64,000 bases of DNA from Salegentibacter maritimus (GCF_016236915.1 NZ_JAEHOK010000007.1:62001-126000), one strand, 5' to 3'. Shown: positions 23,301 to 33,334, numbered from the stretch's first letter. Made by a program: numbers and translations. Notes: a model not told the origin generated them from the letters alone.

Positions 23301-25146
23301 CTTCAGCTTCGTTCTTGTTGTCTTTTTGTGAGTTTTCTGGCTTTATTAAAGGTGTTGGTACTTTCTTTGAAATGCTATCTTTAACTGTCTTTTTTGCTTC
23401 TTCTGCCTTTTCCTTAATTATTTGCGGGCTTTCTTTTAACTGCGGAATACTGTCTTTTACCTTGTTTTGTAAATCTTCCGGCTTTAGCCTGGACTTGTCA
23501 TTTAGTAGCATCTCATCTCCTTCTTCGCGTTCATCGAAGAACTCCCCTTCTTCTTCAGGTAAAGCTATTCCTTCAATTTTAACCAATTCGGGTTCTGGCT
23601 TTCCTTTAAATAAGTCTTCCTTAGAAAGTAACCTTTCGTCACCACGCCAATTAAAACCAATTAGTTCACGAACATTAAGGGGGAAGTCTTCTTCCGGAGT
23701 TAAATTTCCGTCTACGTTCTGGTAATAATAGATATCCTGGATTTCCCGATTTTCAAATAGAATTTTAATAGAACTGGACAGGGTTTTATTTATTCCTATA
23801 AGTTCCTGGTCGTTATTACGGCTGTAGTATAGGGTTTCGGTATTTTTGTTGATATCTACCTGGTACAATTCATTATCCTCAAATAAACCAACCAAATCCA
23901 TTCCTTTTACCTGGTTATAGCCTTCTATAGTGTCTTTCTGAATCAAAAATGCATTATTAAATACCCGCATCGAATCCAGTTGTTCTGTTTTGGTATTGCT
24001 TTGCAAATGAATAGTGTCCCCCGTCATTTGGCTAAGTCCGCTCCATAGCACCGGACTTCTTTTTTTATCTACAGAAGAAACCGGGCCGCTGTTTAAGTTA
24101 ATCATTTTGGTAAGGCCGGTTTCCTGGTTAATATGAACCGAATCGCTTTTGCCACTCATATCGCTCTTAAATAGGCGCACGTCATAAAATCCCCGAATAA
24201 TACGTTTCTCGGGTTTCCCGGTAATCATTATGGTATCACCATGAATAAAAAGCGAATCATTATCCTGAACGCTGGCTGCTACCGCCCTTTTTGTAATAAA
24301 AACAGAATCTTTATCTCGAAATACTTCGGCGTAGTGCCCGGTTACAACACTTTTGTTAATGGTATCAATAACCCGAATGTTGTTGGTGGCCGAAGCAAAA
24401 TTTGTATTCCTATTAAAATATAGGCTATCGCCTTTTACCGTTCTGTTATTGTAATCTATCCTGGAGTTTTTTACAAAATAGCCTGTATCGCCACGGGTAT
24501 CATAAAAACCGCGTTCACAATATACCGTACTGGTTTCACTCTTAATTGTAGATGGACCATACAGGTATGCGTGCCCGGTTTTTCCATAAAAATCAAGTTG
24601 TTCTGAATTTATAACATACTCGGGATTGGTAAGCACTACATCTGAAACAAAAGAATATTTATCCTGCTCCATATAATACCTTCCAATATTACTGGTAATA
24701 ACCCCACCGGTATCTATTACTTTACCACCACTTCGGTAGTAAGCCTGTTGTTTTAGTCTATCAAAAAAAAGACTGTCAGATTCCAGGGTGGTTTGGGGGC
24801 GTTTCATCACTACGTCGCCACTGGCAAATGCAAATTGGGAGTTTCCATTATACTCAGCATAGCTACTGTTTAGTTTTACAGTATCGCCTTGCTGCATTCT
24901 TACATTTCCGAAGGCTCTAAAAAAATTCTCTTCTTTATAATGAATGGCAAGATCGCACCACACTTCTATACCTTCGTGTTTAAAATACACCTGGTTTTCT
25001 ACTTTGCTTAAAACAAAAGCTCCTGGATATTTTTCATCCTGGATATTTCTATCGGCACTATAATCAATCTCTTTGGCTTCCTGGGCCTTAACTAAAGAAG
25101 GAATGCACAAAGTTGCCAATACTAAGAAAAGAATGATTTTTTTCAA
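23284..25146 (-). CDS. OstA-like periplasmic protein (LPS transport type)
   Basis: A 620-residue exported protein. Residues 1-21 are a signal peptide (ending LVKAQ). The rest is rich in short beta repeats of the OstA/LptA type, with recurring phrases such as GNVRMQQGDTVKL, SGDVVMKRPQTTLESDSLFFD and NRTVKGDSLYFN, giving a long beta-jellyroll expected to shield lipid A on its way to the outer membrane. The last 100 residues are charged and Lys/Glu-rich. It is larger than E. coli LptA, as usual in Bacteroidota OstA-like proteins. It is the first gene of the pair with the aminotransferase. Confidence 0.85.
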   Translation of the reverse strand: MKKIILFLVLATLCIPSLVKAQEAKEIDYSADRNIQDEKYPGAFVLSKVENQVYFKHEGIEVWCDLAIHYKEENFFRAFGNVRMQQGDTVKLNSSYAEYNGNSQFAFASGDVVMKRPQTTLESDSLFFDRLKQQAYYRSGGKVIDTGGVITSNIGRYYMEQDKYSFVSDVVLTNPEYVINSEQLDFYGKTGHAYLYGPSTIKSETSTVYCERGFYDTRGDTGYFVKNSRIDYNNRTVKGDSLYFNRNTNFASATNNIRVIDTINKSVVTGHYAEVFRDKDSVFITKRAVAASVQDNDSLFIHGDTIMITGKPEKRIIRGFYDVRLFKSDMSGKSDSVHINQETGLTKMINLNSGPVSSVDKKRSPVLWSGLSQMTGDTIHLQSNTKTEQLDSMRVFNNAFLIQKDTIEGYNQVKGMDLVGLFEDNELYQVDINKNTETLYYSRNNDQELIGINKTLSSSIKILFENREIQDIYYYQNVDGNLTPEEDFPLNVRELIGFNWRGDERLLSKEDLFKGKPEPELVKIEGIALPEEEGEFFDEREEGDEMLLNDKSRLKPEDLQNKVKDSIPQLKESPQIIKEKAEEAKKTVKDSISKKVPTPLIKPENSQKDNKNEAEDDEGN

Positions 25147-25320
25147 GTCTATAATTTTTTCAAAAGTAATTAAAATTTGGGGGAATAATCTTTTTAAGAT
25201 AAGGAGGTGTACAATAAGATGAACCTTGATTTTTTAATGAGTAACATTTTTTTTAGAAAACTTTAACTCTCTTATAAAAACCATCATTGCTAAGCATACG
25301 TAAATATGGTAAATGATCTC

Positions 25321-25333
25321 TTGAACAATTCAA
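25321..25333. promoter_or_regulatory. Inverted repeat upstream of the ferritin-like genes
   Basis: TTGAA-caa-TTCAA is a perfect 5-bp inverted repeat about 86 bases before the first ferritin-like ATG, in a 272-base divergent gap. It could be an operator, but it is short enough to arise by chance in AT-rich DNA. Confidence 0.2.
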
Positions 25334-25418
25334 TGAGGCATTGGATAGAATTTTTTTGGTTTCGAGATAAATCCCGGAGCACAATAGATTATCGAGTAAA
25401 CAACTAAAAACTTAAATT

Positions 25419-26159
25419 ATGGAAAAACCACGTATTAAGGTAGAAGCAGTAACTGCAAAACCTTCAAAAAACAGGAGTTCAAGACGAAAGTTTCTTAAAA
25501 TGGGCGGACTCGCCATGGCAGGTTCAGGCTTACTGCTCTATGGATGTAGTGATGATGATATGACCCCAGATCCAACTCCCCCGGGAGAAGTTTTTGATCT
25601 TGGGAGTGGCGATGTAGGGATACTAAATTATGCATATGCGTTAGAGCAACTGGAAGCTGCATTTTATACAAAAGTCTTAGATGGCTCTTATTGGGCAGGA
25701 GCTACTGCTGAAGAAAAATTGATTTTAGAAGATTTATATGATCATGAGGTTATACATAGAGAGTTTTTTAAAGCTGCAATTAGTGCTAACGCTGAAGCCA
25801 GCCAGGTGCTGCCAGAGTTAGAATTTGATTTTAGCGGTGTAAATTTTGCAGATAGAGATTCTGTATTATCAACAGCCAGGGTATTGGAAGATACCGGTGT
25901 TGCCGCGTATAATGGAGCAGGTAAATTATTGCAAACTCCAGATTTTTTAGTGATTGCAGGTAAAATTGTTTCGGTAGAGGCAAGGCATGCTGCTGCTATT
26001 CGTTCTATTTATTTAGAAGATAATACGGCTTTTGCCGGAGACGATGTTATTGATGCTAATGGGCTGGATCTGGCTAAAGATCCGGAAACAATTCTTGGGG
26101 AAGTTGGCGCAACCGGCTTCGTAGTTACACCATTTACAGCCAATAATTTACCTAAGTAA
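25419..26159 (+). CDS. Ferritin-like lipoprotein with Tat signal
   Basis: A 246-residue exported protein. The N terminus carries a twin-arginine motif (SRRKFLKMGG, near 21-30) and then a lipobox LLLYGC with Cys at about 43, so it should be folded in the cytoplasm and anchored as a lipoprotein. After a short Asp/Pro linker comes a four-helix ferritin-like domain: LNYAYALEQLEAAFY, DHEVIHREFFKAA, ARVLEDTGVAAYN and SVEARHAAAIRS supply the Glu and His residues expected for a di-iron site. Such proteins are often labelled desiccation-related or DUF4439-like; the activity is unknown. The next gene, 27 bases on, is a paralogue. Confidence 0.87.
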   Translation: MEKPRIKVEAVTAKPSKNRSSRRKFLKMGGLAMAGSGLLLYGCSDDDMTPDPTPPGEVFDLGSGDVGILNYAYALEQLEAAFYTKVLDGSYWAGATAEEKLILEDLYDHEVIHREFFKAAISANAEASQVLPELEFDFSGVNFADRDSVLSTARVLEDTGVAAYNGAGKLLQTPDFLVIAGKIVSVEARHAAAIRSIYLEDNTAFAGDDVIDANGLDLAKDPETILGEVGATGFVVTPFTANNLPK

Positions 26160-26186
26160 TCATTTTTAACTTTAAAAAACAATATT

Positions 26187-27020
26187 ATGGATATTATAAA
26201 ATTTTTAGACGAATTTACTTCAGAAAGTCTTACTAAGAAAGCTTCTTCCAGGCGGGAAATGCTGGGTAACCTTGGAAATTTAGGTAAGAAGGCGGCTATG
26301 GTAGCTGTTCCTTTTGGACTTGCTTCTACCTCTGGAAAAGCTTTTGCACAAAGTAACGGGAACGATGCCATAGGTGCGTTACAGCTTGCCCTTACCCTGG
26401 AATATCTTGAAGCCGAATTTTATATAAAGGCCCTGGATTCTGGAGTATTACCAAGCGGTGGCAGGGCTGAAGCAGTTTATAACCAAATTTCTAAGCACGA
26501 AAGTGCCCACGTAGAATTTCTAAAAGCAGGCTTGGGAGATAACGCCGTAGATTCGCCTGAATTCGATTTTACCGCAGGAGGGGCTTTTGATCCTTTTAAT
26601 AAGAATAATGATATGGCTTACGCCCAGTTATTGGCGTTGGCCCAGGCCTTTGAAGACACCGGTGTAAGAGCTTATAAAGGTCAGGCAGGAAATCTTATGG
26701 GAACCGATTTTCTTACTCCGGCATTGCAAATACATTCAGTTGAAGCAAGGCACGCCTCAGAGATTAGAAGGTTGAGAGCCGATGTTTTAAATGAAAACAC
26801 CAATGAAAATGCACTAGGCTGGATAAACTTAAACAATAGGGGGCCGGGAATGCCGGAAGCTACCCAGGCTGTTTATGACGGGGAAGAAAATATTATGCAG
26901 GGAGGCGTAAACCTGGTAGATGCTACCGGCTTTAGTGCCGAAGCAGTATCACAATCTTACGATGAGCCTATGAGTGGACAGGTAGCTCAACAAATAGCCA
27001 GCTTATTCATCGTTTCCTAA
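26187..27020 (+). CDS. Ferritin-like protein with Tat-like signal
   Basis: A 277-residue paralogue of the preceding gene. The N terminus has SSRREMLGNL followed by a hydrophobic stretch ending KAFAQ, a probable Tat-type signal with an AxA cleavage site, giving a soluble periplasmic protein rather than a lipoprotein. The four helices repeat the pattern: LQLALTLEYLEAEFY, SKHESAHVEFLKA, ALAQAFEDTGVRAYK and SVEARHASEIRRLR. The two genes are 27 bases apart and almost surely co-transcribed, suggesting a lipid-anchored and soluble pair. A strong terminator follows. Confidence 0.87.
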   Translation: MDIIKFLDEFTSESLTKKASSRREMLGNLGNLGKKAAMVAVPFGLASTSGKAFAQSNGNDAIGALQLALTLEYLEAEFYIKALDSGVLPSGGRAEAVYNQISKHESAHVEFLKAGLGDNAVDSPEFDFTAGGAFDPFNKNNDMAYAQLLALAQAFEDTGVRAYKGQAGNLMGTDFLTPALQIHSVEARHASEIRRLRADVLNENTNENALGWINLNNRGPGMPEATQAVYDGEENIMQGGVNLVDATGFSAEAVSQSYDEPMSGQVAQQIASLFIVS

Positions 27021-27073
27021 GGATGAATAAATAACTTAATTCTAAGTTTTTGTTATAGAGGATTTTGTTATGA

Positions 27074-27110
27074 AAAAAGCCGTTTCAATTTGAAACGGCT
27101 TTTTGTTTTT
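27074..27110. terminator. Bidirectional intrinsic terminator
   Basis: AAAAAGCCGTTTC and GAAACGGCTTTTT form a perfect 13-bp stem with a 5-base loop (27074-27104), followed by gTTTTTTT. The A-run on the left gives a U-tract on the other strand. It ends both the ferritin-like pair (+) and purA (-). Confidence 0.93.
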
Positions 27111-27130
27111 TTATCAAATAAGATTTTTGA

Positions 27131-28402
27131 TTAACGTGTGATAGTTTGGGTTCTGTCTGGCCCAACTGAAACCACTTTAATCGGAATTTCCAGTTCTTTC
27201 TCTAAAAATGCAACATAATCATTAAACTCTTTAGGAAGTTCCTCTACTTTTGTCATCCCGGTAAGATCGGCTTCCCAACCTTTAATTTCGGTATAAATGG
27301 GAGTGATATTTTCTGCTTCAATATTATAAGGCAAGTGGTCAATTTCCTCGCCTTTGTAATTATAAGCGGTACATACTTTTAAGGTTTTAAAACCACTAAG
27401 TACATCGCCTTTCATCATAATTAACTGGGTGATTCCATTTACCTGTACGGCATATTTTAGAGCTACAAGGTCTAACCAACCACATCTACGCGCACGACCG
27501 GTTGTAGCACCAAATTCGTTTCCAACACGTCCCATGGTTTCACCGTCCTCATCAAAAAGTTCGGTAGGGAAGGGGCCACTTCCAACTCTTGTGGTATATG
27601 CCTTGAAAATCCCATAGGCCTCACCAATTTTATTTGGTGCAACTCCAAGACCTGTACAAGCTCCAGCCGCAGTAGTGGTAGAAGAAGTTACAAACGGATA
27701 GGTTCCAAAATCTATGTCTAATAAAGATCCCTGAGCACCTTCGGCTAAAATAGTTTTACCTTCTTTTTGTGCCTGGTGCAAATAAGCTTCACTATCTATA
27801 AAAGTTAGTGATTTAAGAGTTTCTACCGCATTAAAAAATTCCTTCTCCAATTCAGCAAGATCGTATTGCACGTCTACATCGTAGAATTTGATCATTTTCT
27901 CATGCTTGTCGGCCAGGGTTCTGTATTTTTCTTTCCAGTTTTCCAGTTCCAGGTCACCTACACGAATTCCGTTTCTCCCGGTTTTGTCCATATAAGTTGG
28001 TCCAATTCCTTTAAGGGTAGAGCCAATTTTAGCCTTTCCTTTTGAAGCTTCAGAAGCTGCATCCAGAAGTCTGTGAGTAGGTAGGATTAAATGTGCTTTT
28101 CTGGAAATAAATAATTTAGACTTATAATCTATATTATTTTTACTAAGATTATCCAGTTCTTTTTTAAAAATTACGGGATCTATCACCACACCATTACCTA
28201 CAAGGTTAATGGTTTGATCATGAAAAATTCCTGAAGGAATTGTATGTAAAACGTGTTTTTGCCCATCGAATTCGAGGGTGTGTCCTGCGTTTGGTCCTCC
28301 CTGAAATCTTGCAATGATATCGTATTTAGAGGTGAGTACATCAACAATTTTTCCTTTGCCTTCGTCACCCCACTGGAGACCGAGTAGTAAATCTACCGCC
28401 AT
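27131..28402 (-). CDS. purA: Adenylosuccinate synthetase
   Basis: Joins IMP and aspartate using GTP to make adenylosuccinate, the first committed step to AMP. The 423-residue protein has the P-loop and catalytic stretch LQWGDEGKGKIVDVL near 8-22 and the switch-like GGPNAGHTL. It also has GTTLKGIGPTY-like KIGSTLKGIGPTY, TRVGSGPFPTE, the GATTGRARRCGWLD substrate loop and the C-terminal VSVGPDR. It follows the Fur-family gene by 12 bases and that gene follows spoT, so purine synthesis is read from the same strand as the stringent-response enzyme. Confidence 0.98.
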   Translation of the reverse strand: MAVDLLLGLQWGDEGKGKIVDVLTSKYDIIARFQGGPNAGHTLEFDGQKHVLHTIPSGIFHDQTINLVGNGVVIDPVIFKKELDNLSKNNIDYKSKLFISRKAHLILPTHRLLDAASEASKGKAKIGSTLKGIGPTYMDKTGRNGIRVGDLELENWKEKYRTLADKHEKMIKFYDVDVQYDLAELEKEFFNAVETLKSLTFIDSEAYLHQAQKEGKTILAEGAQGSLLDIDFGTYPFVTSSTTTAAGACTGLGVAPNKIGEAYGIFKAYTTRVGSGPFPTELFDEDGETMGRVGNEFGATTGRARRCGWLDLVALKYAVQVNGITQLIMMKGDVLSGFKTLKVCTAYNYKGEEIDHLPYNIEAENITPIYTEIKGWEADLTGMTKVEELPKEFNDYVAFLEKELEIPIKVVSVGPDRTQTITR

Positions 28403-28414
28403 TGAAATCTTAAG

Positions 28415-28870
28415 TTAATTGGTTGTTTTTTTGTTGCCGTAAAAATATAAAGAATGTTTGGTAATTTCTATATCAAACACCTCTTCAATTGTTTTTTTTA
28501 TGGACTGAATGCGTGGATCGCAAAATTCTATAACCTCACCGGTATCGGTTAAAATAACGTGATCGTGTTGCCGGTCAAAATATGACTTTTCATATTGCGC
28601 CTGGTTTTGCCCAAACTGGTGCTTTCTAACCAAGCCGCATTCCAGCAATAATTCTATAGTATTATAGAGGGTTGCACGACTTACCCGGTATTTTTTGTTT
28701 TTCATTTTAATGTAGAGTGATTCTATATCAAAATGATCGTCGTTATTATATATTTCCTGAAGTATGGCAAAACGTTCGGGGGTTTTTCTATGCCCTTTTT
28801 CCTCCAAATACTTGGTGAACACGTTTTTAACTACTGCCTGATCGTTCTTATTTACAACTTTTTTGCTCAT
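28415..28870 (-). CDS. Fur-family transcriptional regulator
   Basis: A 151-residue metal- or peroxide-responsive repressor. The winged helix occupies residues 1-90: [16 protein letters not shown] and the recognition helix [12 protein letters not shown]. The dimerisation domain has the regulatory-metal residues in RQHDHVIL and EFCDPRI. The C-terminal CxxC pairs of the structural zinc site, usual in Fur, PerR and Zur, are missing: only one Cys occurs in that region. It could sense iron, zinc or peroxide. It lies between spoT/rel (29 bases upstream) and purA (12 bases downstream). Confidence 0.9.
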   Translation of the reverse strand: MSKKVVNKNDQAVVKNVFTKYLEEKGHRKTPERFAILQEIYNNDDHFDIESLYIKMKNKKYRVSRATLYNTIELLLECGLVRKHQFGQNQAQYEKSYFDRQHDHVILTDTGEVIEFCDPRIQSIKKTIEEVFDIEITKHSLYFYGNKKTTN

Positions 28871-28899
28871 AATTCTTTGTAGCTTACAAAGGTATAGGA

Positions 28900-31110
28900 T
28901 TATTCACGGCTAACCTTATCGATGCCGTTAATTTTTTTAAGGCGGTTAATAATAGTGGTGAGTATGGCATTGTTCTTTACTTTGAGCGTTATTTCACCGC
29001 TAAAGACGCCATCTACACTTTCAAAACCTACCTTTTGCATATTCACATTGAGGTTGCTCGAAATTTCTTTCGTTACCTCGCTCACCAAACCTAAGTTATC
29101 AATTCCGGTTAATTTTATAACAGCTTTAAAGTCTTGCTGAGAAGAATCTATCCATTTTGCCGGAATAATCCTGTAGGCATAATTACTTTGAAGCTGAAGT
29201 GCATTGGGACAATTTTTCTTATGTACTTTTATACCATCATTTACGGTTACAAAACCAAAGACCTGGTCTCCGGGTATTGGATTGCAACAATTGGCCAGTT
29301 TGTATTCTAAAGTTTCATCTTCGTCCCTTCCAAAAACAAGCTGGTCGAATTTAGAGGTAATTTCATCTTTATTGAGATCTTCAGCAATAACCGGTTTGGT
29401 GATTTTACGTTTAATATAACTCACCAATGCGTTGCTCCTGGATGAAGCAAACTCTTTAAGTTTTTGATTGTCTATCTTACCAATTCCAACCCGATAAAAT
29501 AAATCCAAACTGGTTTTTAAATTAAAATGAACAACCAACTCATTAATTACCTTTTCATTAAAAGGAATTTTTTGCGCGCGCAGTTTTCTGGTGAGAATAG
29601 CTTTGCCTTCTTCGGCTATTTCACGTTTTTCATCTTTTAAAGAAGATTTTATTTTAGCCCGTGCTCTGGCTGTGGTTGCATAATCTAACCAGTTTACGTT
29701 TGGTTTTGCGTTTTCTGATGTTATTATTTCAACCTGGTCGCCGCTTTTTAACTGATGGCTTAAGGGTACCAACTTATTATTAACCCTTGCACCACGGGTT
29801 TTTAAACCAATTTCGGTATGAATGCTAAATGCAAAATCTAAGGGGGTAGCCCCTTTAGGCAGAGATTTTAGATCTCCTTGTGGTGTAAAGATAAATATCT
29901 CTTTAGAGTAGAGATTCAGCTTAAATTGCTCTACAAAATCTACTGCATTAACATCTGGGTTTTCAAGAGCCTCCTGAAGCCTGTTTAACCATTCTTCAAT
30001 TCCGCGGTCTTCTTTCGTGTCTCCTTGCTTATATTTATAATGTGCAGCATAACCTTTTTCGGCAATTTCATTCATTCTATGACTCCTAATTTGCACTTCT
30101 ACCCAACGGCCTTTTGGTCCCATTACTGTAATATGCAGGGCTTCGTAACCGGTAGATTTTGGAGAAGAGATCCAGTCTCGAAGACGGGTAGGATTAGGCC
30201 TAAAATGGTCGGTAACTATAGAGTAAATTTTCCAGGCAAGAAATTTTTCGTTGGCCTGGTCGCTTTTATAAATAATTCGGATGGCAAATTTATCGTAGAC
30301 CTCATCATAACTCACATTTTGAGCCTTCATTTTACGATGTATAGAATAAATAGATTTAGGCCTTCCTTTTATATCGTAATCCAGCTCTTCCTGATTAAGG
30401 GAGTCTTCAATAATTTGTGAGAACTCTTTTATATAGGCATCCTGTTCCTCTTTGCTTTCTTTTATTTTTTTTAGGATGTCCTGGTAAACTTCGGGTTCGG
30501 TATATTTTAAGGAGAGGTCTTCCAGTTCGGTTTTAATATTGTAAAGACCAATTCTATGTGCCAACGGAGCATAAATATATAGCGTTTCGGAGGCAATCTT
30601 TTCCTGTTTGTCACGTCTCATTGCATCCATGGTTTGCATATTATGCAACCTGTCGGCAATTTTGATAATGATTACCCGAATATCGTCGTTGAGCGTGAGT
30701 AGCATTTTCCGAAAATTCTCGGCTTGTAACGAAACATCTTTATCTTTCTTTAAGCTGGATATTTTTGTGAGTCCGTTAACGATGGTCGCCACCGTTTTTC
30801 CAAACATTTCTTCTATATCCTCAAGCGTATAAATTGTATCCTCAACAACATCGTGCAGGAGCGCTGCAACAATAGAAGTGGCGTCCAGGCCAATTTCGGA
30901 GGCTACAATTTTAGCCACAGTTATGGGATGGAAGATATAGGCTTCGCCAGATTTTCTTCGTTGATCTTTGTGTGCCTCAACAGCGGTATCAAAAGCTTTT
31001 CTAATTTGCTTTTTATCCTCGTCGTTTAGACTGCGATAGCTTATACGCAGTAGCTCTTTATACTGTCGGGCAATTTCTTTATTTTCTTTTTCTATAGCAG
31101 CTTCTGTCAT
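28900..31110 (-). CDS. Bifunctional (p)ppGpp synthetase/hydrolase
   Basis: A 736-residue Rel/SpoT protein that makes and degrades the alarmone (p)ppGpp. The HD hydrolase domain is intact: [18 protein letters not shown] (His46, His61) and LLHDVVEDT (His86-Asp87, with the catalytic ED). The synthetase domain has [20 protein letters not shown] and [23 protein letters not shown] ([32 protein letters not shown]) and a C-terminal ACT domain follow. Both activities therefore look retained, as expected for the only long Rel in a Bacteroidota genome. It lies 35 bases after the M48 protease gene and 29 before the Fur-type gene. Confidence 0.95.
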   Translation of the reverse strand: MTEAAIEKENKEIARQYKELLRISYRSLNDEDKKQIRKAFDTAVEAHKDQRRKSGEAYIFHPITVAKIVASEIGLDATSIVAALLHDVVEDTIYTLEDIEEMFGKTVATIVNGLTKISSLKKDKDVSLQAENFRKMLLTLNDDIRVIIIKIADRLHNMQTMDAMRRDKQEKIASETLYIYAPLAHRIGLYNIKTELEDLSLKYTEPEVYQDILKKIKESKEEQDAYIKEFSQIIEDSLNQEELDYDIKGRPKSIYSIHRKMKAQNVSYDEVYDKFAIRIIYKSDQANEKFLAWKIYSIVTDHFRPNPTRLRDWISSPKSTGYEALHITVMGPKGRWVEVQIRSHRMNEIAEKGYAAHYKYKQGDTKEDRGIEEWLNRLQEALENPDVNAVDFVEQFKLNLYSKEIFIFTPQGDLKSLPKGATPLDFAFSIHTEIGLKTRGARVNNKLVPLSHQLKSGDQVEIITSENAKPNVNWLDYATTARARAKIKSSLKDEKREIAEEGKAILTRKLRAQKIPFNEKVINELVVHFNLKTSLDLFYRVGIGKIDNQKLKEFASSRSNALVSYIKRKITKPVIAEDLNKDEITSKFDQLVFGRDEDETLEYKLANCCNPIPGDQVFGFVTVNDGIKVHKKNCPNALQLQSNYAYRIIPAKWIDSSQQDFKAVIKLTGIDNLGLVSEVTKEISSNLNVNMQKVGFESVDGVFSGEITLKVKNNAILTTIINRLKKINGIDKVSRE

Positions 31111-31145
31111 AATTTAAAAGTACGATTAAGATTATAAAGAAACAA

Positions 31146-32384
31146 CTACAAACTGCGCTTTAGATTTTTAAATCTTTGTAGCAGGGTAGGGTGTGAATAG
31201 TGCATAAAAACATAGGCCTTATGTGGCGTAAGATTACTTAAGCTGTTTCGACTAAGTTTTTTTAAACTTGAAATTAAGGGCTGGGCAGCATAGGTTTCTT
31301 TTGCAAAATTATCGGCCTGGTATTCAAATTTTCGTGATAAATAATTCATCAATAGACCGGTAATTTCTGAAATAGGACTATACAGTATTCCAAAGGCAAT
31401 TAACCCAATATGAAAACTTGGTTCTTCTACGCCCAGGGCCTGGGATAGTACAGGGCTTCCTACAAATAAAGAAAGAAGCCATAAGGTAAAACCTGTGGTT
31501 ACAATAGAAGCAACTAAGTTTACCAGGATATGGTTTTTTTTATAATGTCCAACTTCGTGAGCCAGTACTGATACAATTTCTTCTTCTTCCAGGTCTTTTA
31601 CCAAAGTATCAAAAAGTGTAATACGCTTTTCGCTGCCAAATCCTGAAAAATAAGCATTGGCTTTGGTACTTCTTTTAGAACCATCTATTATAAAAATATT
31701 ATCTAATTTAAAACCTACACTTGCTGCATAGGTTTCGATTTTAGTTCGTAAAGATCCTTCCTCCAGGGGGCTTTGCTTATTGAATAAAGGCACAATGAGT
31801 TTTGCATAAAACATATTAAGAAATACAGAAAAAACAGCCACAAGTATCCAGGCATACCACCAGAAATCATTTCCGGCAAATTGATAAAACCAAACGATAA
31901 GTGCCAGAATTCCACCGCCAAGTACCGCCATCATTAGCCAGCCTTTTATCTTATCTAAAAAGAAGGTGTTTTTAGTTGTTTTATTAAAACCATATTTTTC
32001 TTCAATTACAAAAGTGCTGTACCAGGAAAAAGGCGTGGTAAGAATATCACTGCCTATCATTATAATTCCGAAGAAAATCAGGGCTGCCAGGATATCATTA
32101 TCGGTAAAATTCCGGGCAATCCCATCTACCCAGGCAAATCCATCAAAAACAATAAACCCCAAAGTGAGCAATACCGAAAAACTACCTGTTAAAATACCAA
32201 ATCGGTAACGTTCTTTCTTATAAGCTTGCGATTTTTCGTACTCTTCCGGATCATAAACATCATCAAGTTCCTTTGGGATGGGATCATCAAAATGTTTTGC
32301 GTTAAGTGCATCCAAAATTTTATCGATGATAAAATCGATAATAATAATGCCAATAATAATATAAAATAGGGTTTGCGGATTCAA
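31146..32384 (-). CDS. M48 family metalloprotease (Ste24/CAAX-protease type)
   Basis: A 412-residue integral-membrane zinc protease. Several hydrophobic helices occupy residues 1-200, then the catalytic motif SVLAHEVGHYKKNH (about 270-283) supplies two zinc histidines and the catalytic Glu, and the third ligand is the Glu in RKFEYQADNFA. KANAYFSGFGSEKRITLFDTL just before is typical of Ste24/HtpX relatives. Bacterial homologues degrade damaged membrane proteins; prenyl substrates are unlikely. The next gene on the strand is rel/spoT, 35 bases away. Confidence 0.92.
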   Translation of the reverse strand: MNPQTLFYIIIGIIIIDFIIDKILDALNAKHFDDPIPKELDDVYDPEEYEKSQAYKKERYRFGILTGSFSVLLTLGFIVFDGFAWVDGIARNFTDNDILAALIFFGIIMIGSDILTTPFSWYSTFVIEEKYGFNKTTKNTFFLDKIKGWLMMAVLGGGILALIVWFYQFAGNDFWWYAWILVAVFSVFLNMFYAKLIVPLFNKQSPLEEGSLRTKIETYAASVGFKLDNIFIIDGSKRSTKANAYFSGFGSEKRITLFDTLVKDLEEEEIVSVLAHEVGHYKKNHILVNLVASIVTTGFTLWLLSLFVGSPVLSQALGVEEPSFHIGLIAFGILYSPISEITGLLMNYLSRKFEYQADNFAKETYAAQPLISSLKKLSRNSLSNLTPHKAYVFMHYSHPTLLQRFKNLKRSL

Positions 32385-32433
32385 ATGATTTTAGTTTTAA
32401 TGCTGAATTATACAATACAACCCCGGTTTCTCT

Positions 32434-33228
32434 TTAAAAACCGCGTTGTCTTTTGGCTTCAAAAATAAGTATTCCTGCAGCAACAGAAACATTCATAGAG
32501 TCAATTTCACCACTCATTGGAATAATTATGTTTTGCGTTGAATTTTTACGCCATTCTTCGCTTAAGCCTGTAGCTTCTGTACCAACTACAATGGCTGAAG
32601 CCCTGGTAAAGTCTATCGTATGATATGGCTTTGAGGCTTGCAATGCCGCAGCATATATAGAAATGTTATGTTGCTTTAAAAAAGCAATGATCTCTGAAGT
32701 GCTTCCGGTAGCAATTTTATTGGTGAATACACAGCCAACACTAGAGCGAATTATATTGGGATTGTATAAATCGGTTTTTGGGTTTGCAATAAAAACAGCA
32801 TCTACTTTTGCAGCATCGGCAGTTCTTAAAATTGCGCCAATGTTTCCGGGCTTTTCTGGTGCTTCTGCGATAAGGATTAAAGGATTTTTTGTTTTGAATG
32901 TAATATCCTGAAGCCTGTTTTCCTTTGTTTTGAAAATAGCTAAAATACCTTCAGTACTACCTCTATATGCTATTTTTTCATAAACTTCAGCAGAAATTTC
33001 AGTAATAGGAACCTGGGATGAGTTTAGTTTTTCAACTTCCTTCAATTCAATTAAGCCGGGGCAAAAGTAAATAGCTTTTAAAGATAAGTTTCCTTTTATA
33101 GCCAGTGCTATCTCCCGTTGGCCTTCTACTAAAAAAACACCTTCTTTTCGGCGTAGCCTGGATTTTTCCTGCAATTGGAGTAGGTGCTTAACTTCCTTGT
33201 TCTGTGTGCTGCTTATTTGCTTAATCAT
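32434..33228 (-). CDS. TrmH/SpoU family RNA 2'-O-methyltransferase
   Basis: A 264-residue RNA methyltransferase of the SPOUT class that modifies ribose in rRNA or tRNA. Residues 1-95 form the substrate-binding domain (QNKEVKHLLQLQEKSRLRRKEGVFLVEGQREI). The catalytic part has the three SpoU motifs: APEKPGNIGAILRTADAA, VVGTEATGLSEEW and IIPMSGEIDSMNVSVAAGILIFE, which build the trefoil knot and SAM pocket. I start it at ATG 33228 (MIKQISSTQNKEV), since an upstream in-frame start adds 17 residues unlike the family. The target nucleotide cannot be told. Confidence 0.92.
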   Translation of the reverse strand: MIKQISSTQNKEVKHLLQLQEKSRLRRKEGVFLVEGQREIALAIKGNLSLKAIYFCPGLIELKEVEKLNSSQVPITEISAEVYEKIAYRGSTEGILAIFKTKENRLQDITFKTKNPLILIAEAPEKPGNIGAILRTADAAKVDAVFIANPKTDLYNPNIIRSSVGCVFTNKIATGSTSEIIAFLKQHNISIYAAALQASKPYHTIDFTRASAIVVGTEATGLSEEWRKNSTQNIIIPMSGEIDSMNVSVAAGILIFEAKRQRGF

Positions 33229-33266
33229 AGGCGTAAAAATAGGGAGTTTAAACCTATTGCAAAGAA

Positions 33267-33312
33267 AAGAGGTTAACAAAAATACCTTTACTGGTAAAAC
33301 TGTTAACCTCTT
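33267..33312 (-). terminator. Hairpin after the amidohydrolase pair
   Basis: AAGAGGTTAACA (33267-33278) pairs perfectly with TGTTAACCTCTT (33301-33312); inside, TACC and GGTA extend the stem around a 6-base loop. On the minus strand it is followed by a T-rich run (TTTTCTTTG). It lies 22 bases after the stop of the 435-residue amidohydrolase gene. Confidence 0.65.
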
Positions 33313-33334
33313 AATAAATTTCGGGAAATGCAGA

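Noticed and set aside
23288-23725. 145-codon Ser/Phe-rich open frame on the plus strand
   Set aside because: Antisense shadow of the charged C-terminal part of the OstA-like protein; no homology pattern and no promoter.
30025-30420. 131-codon plus-strand frame within rel/spoT
   Set aside because: Opposite a well-conserved synthetase domain; no start context.
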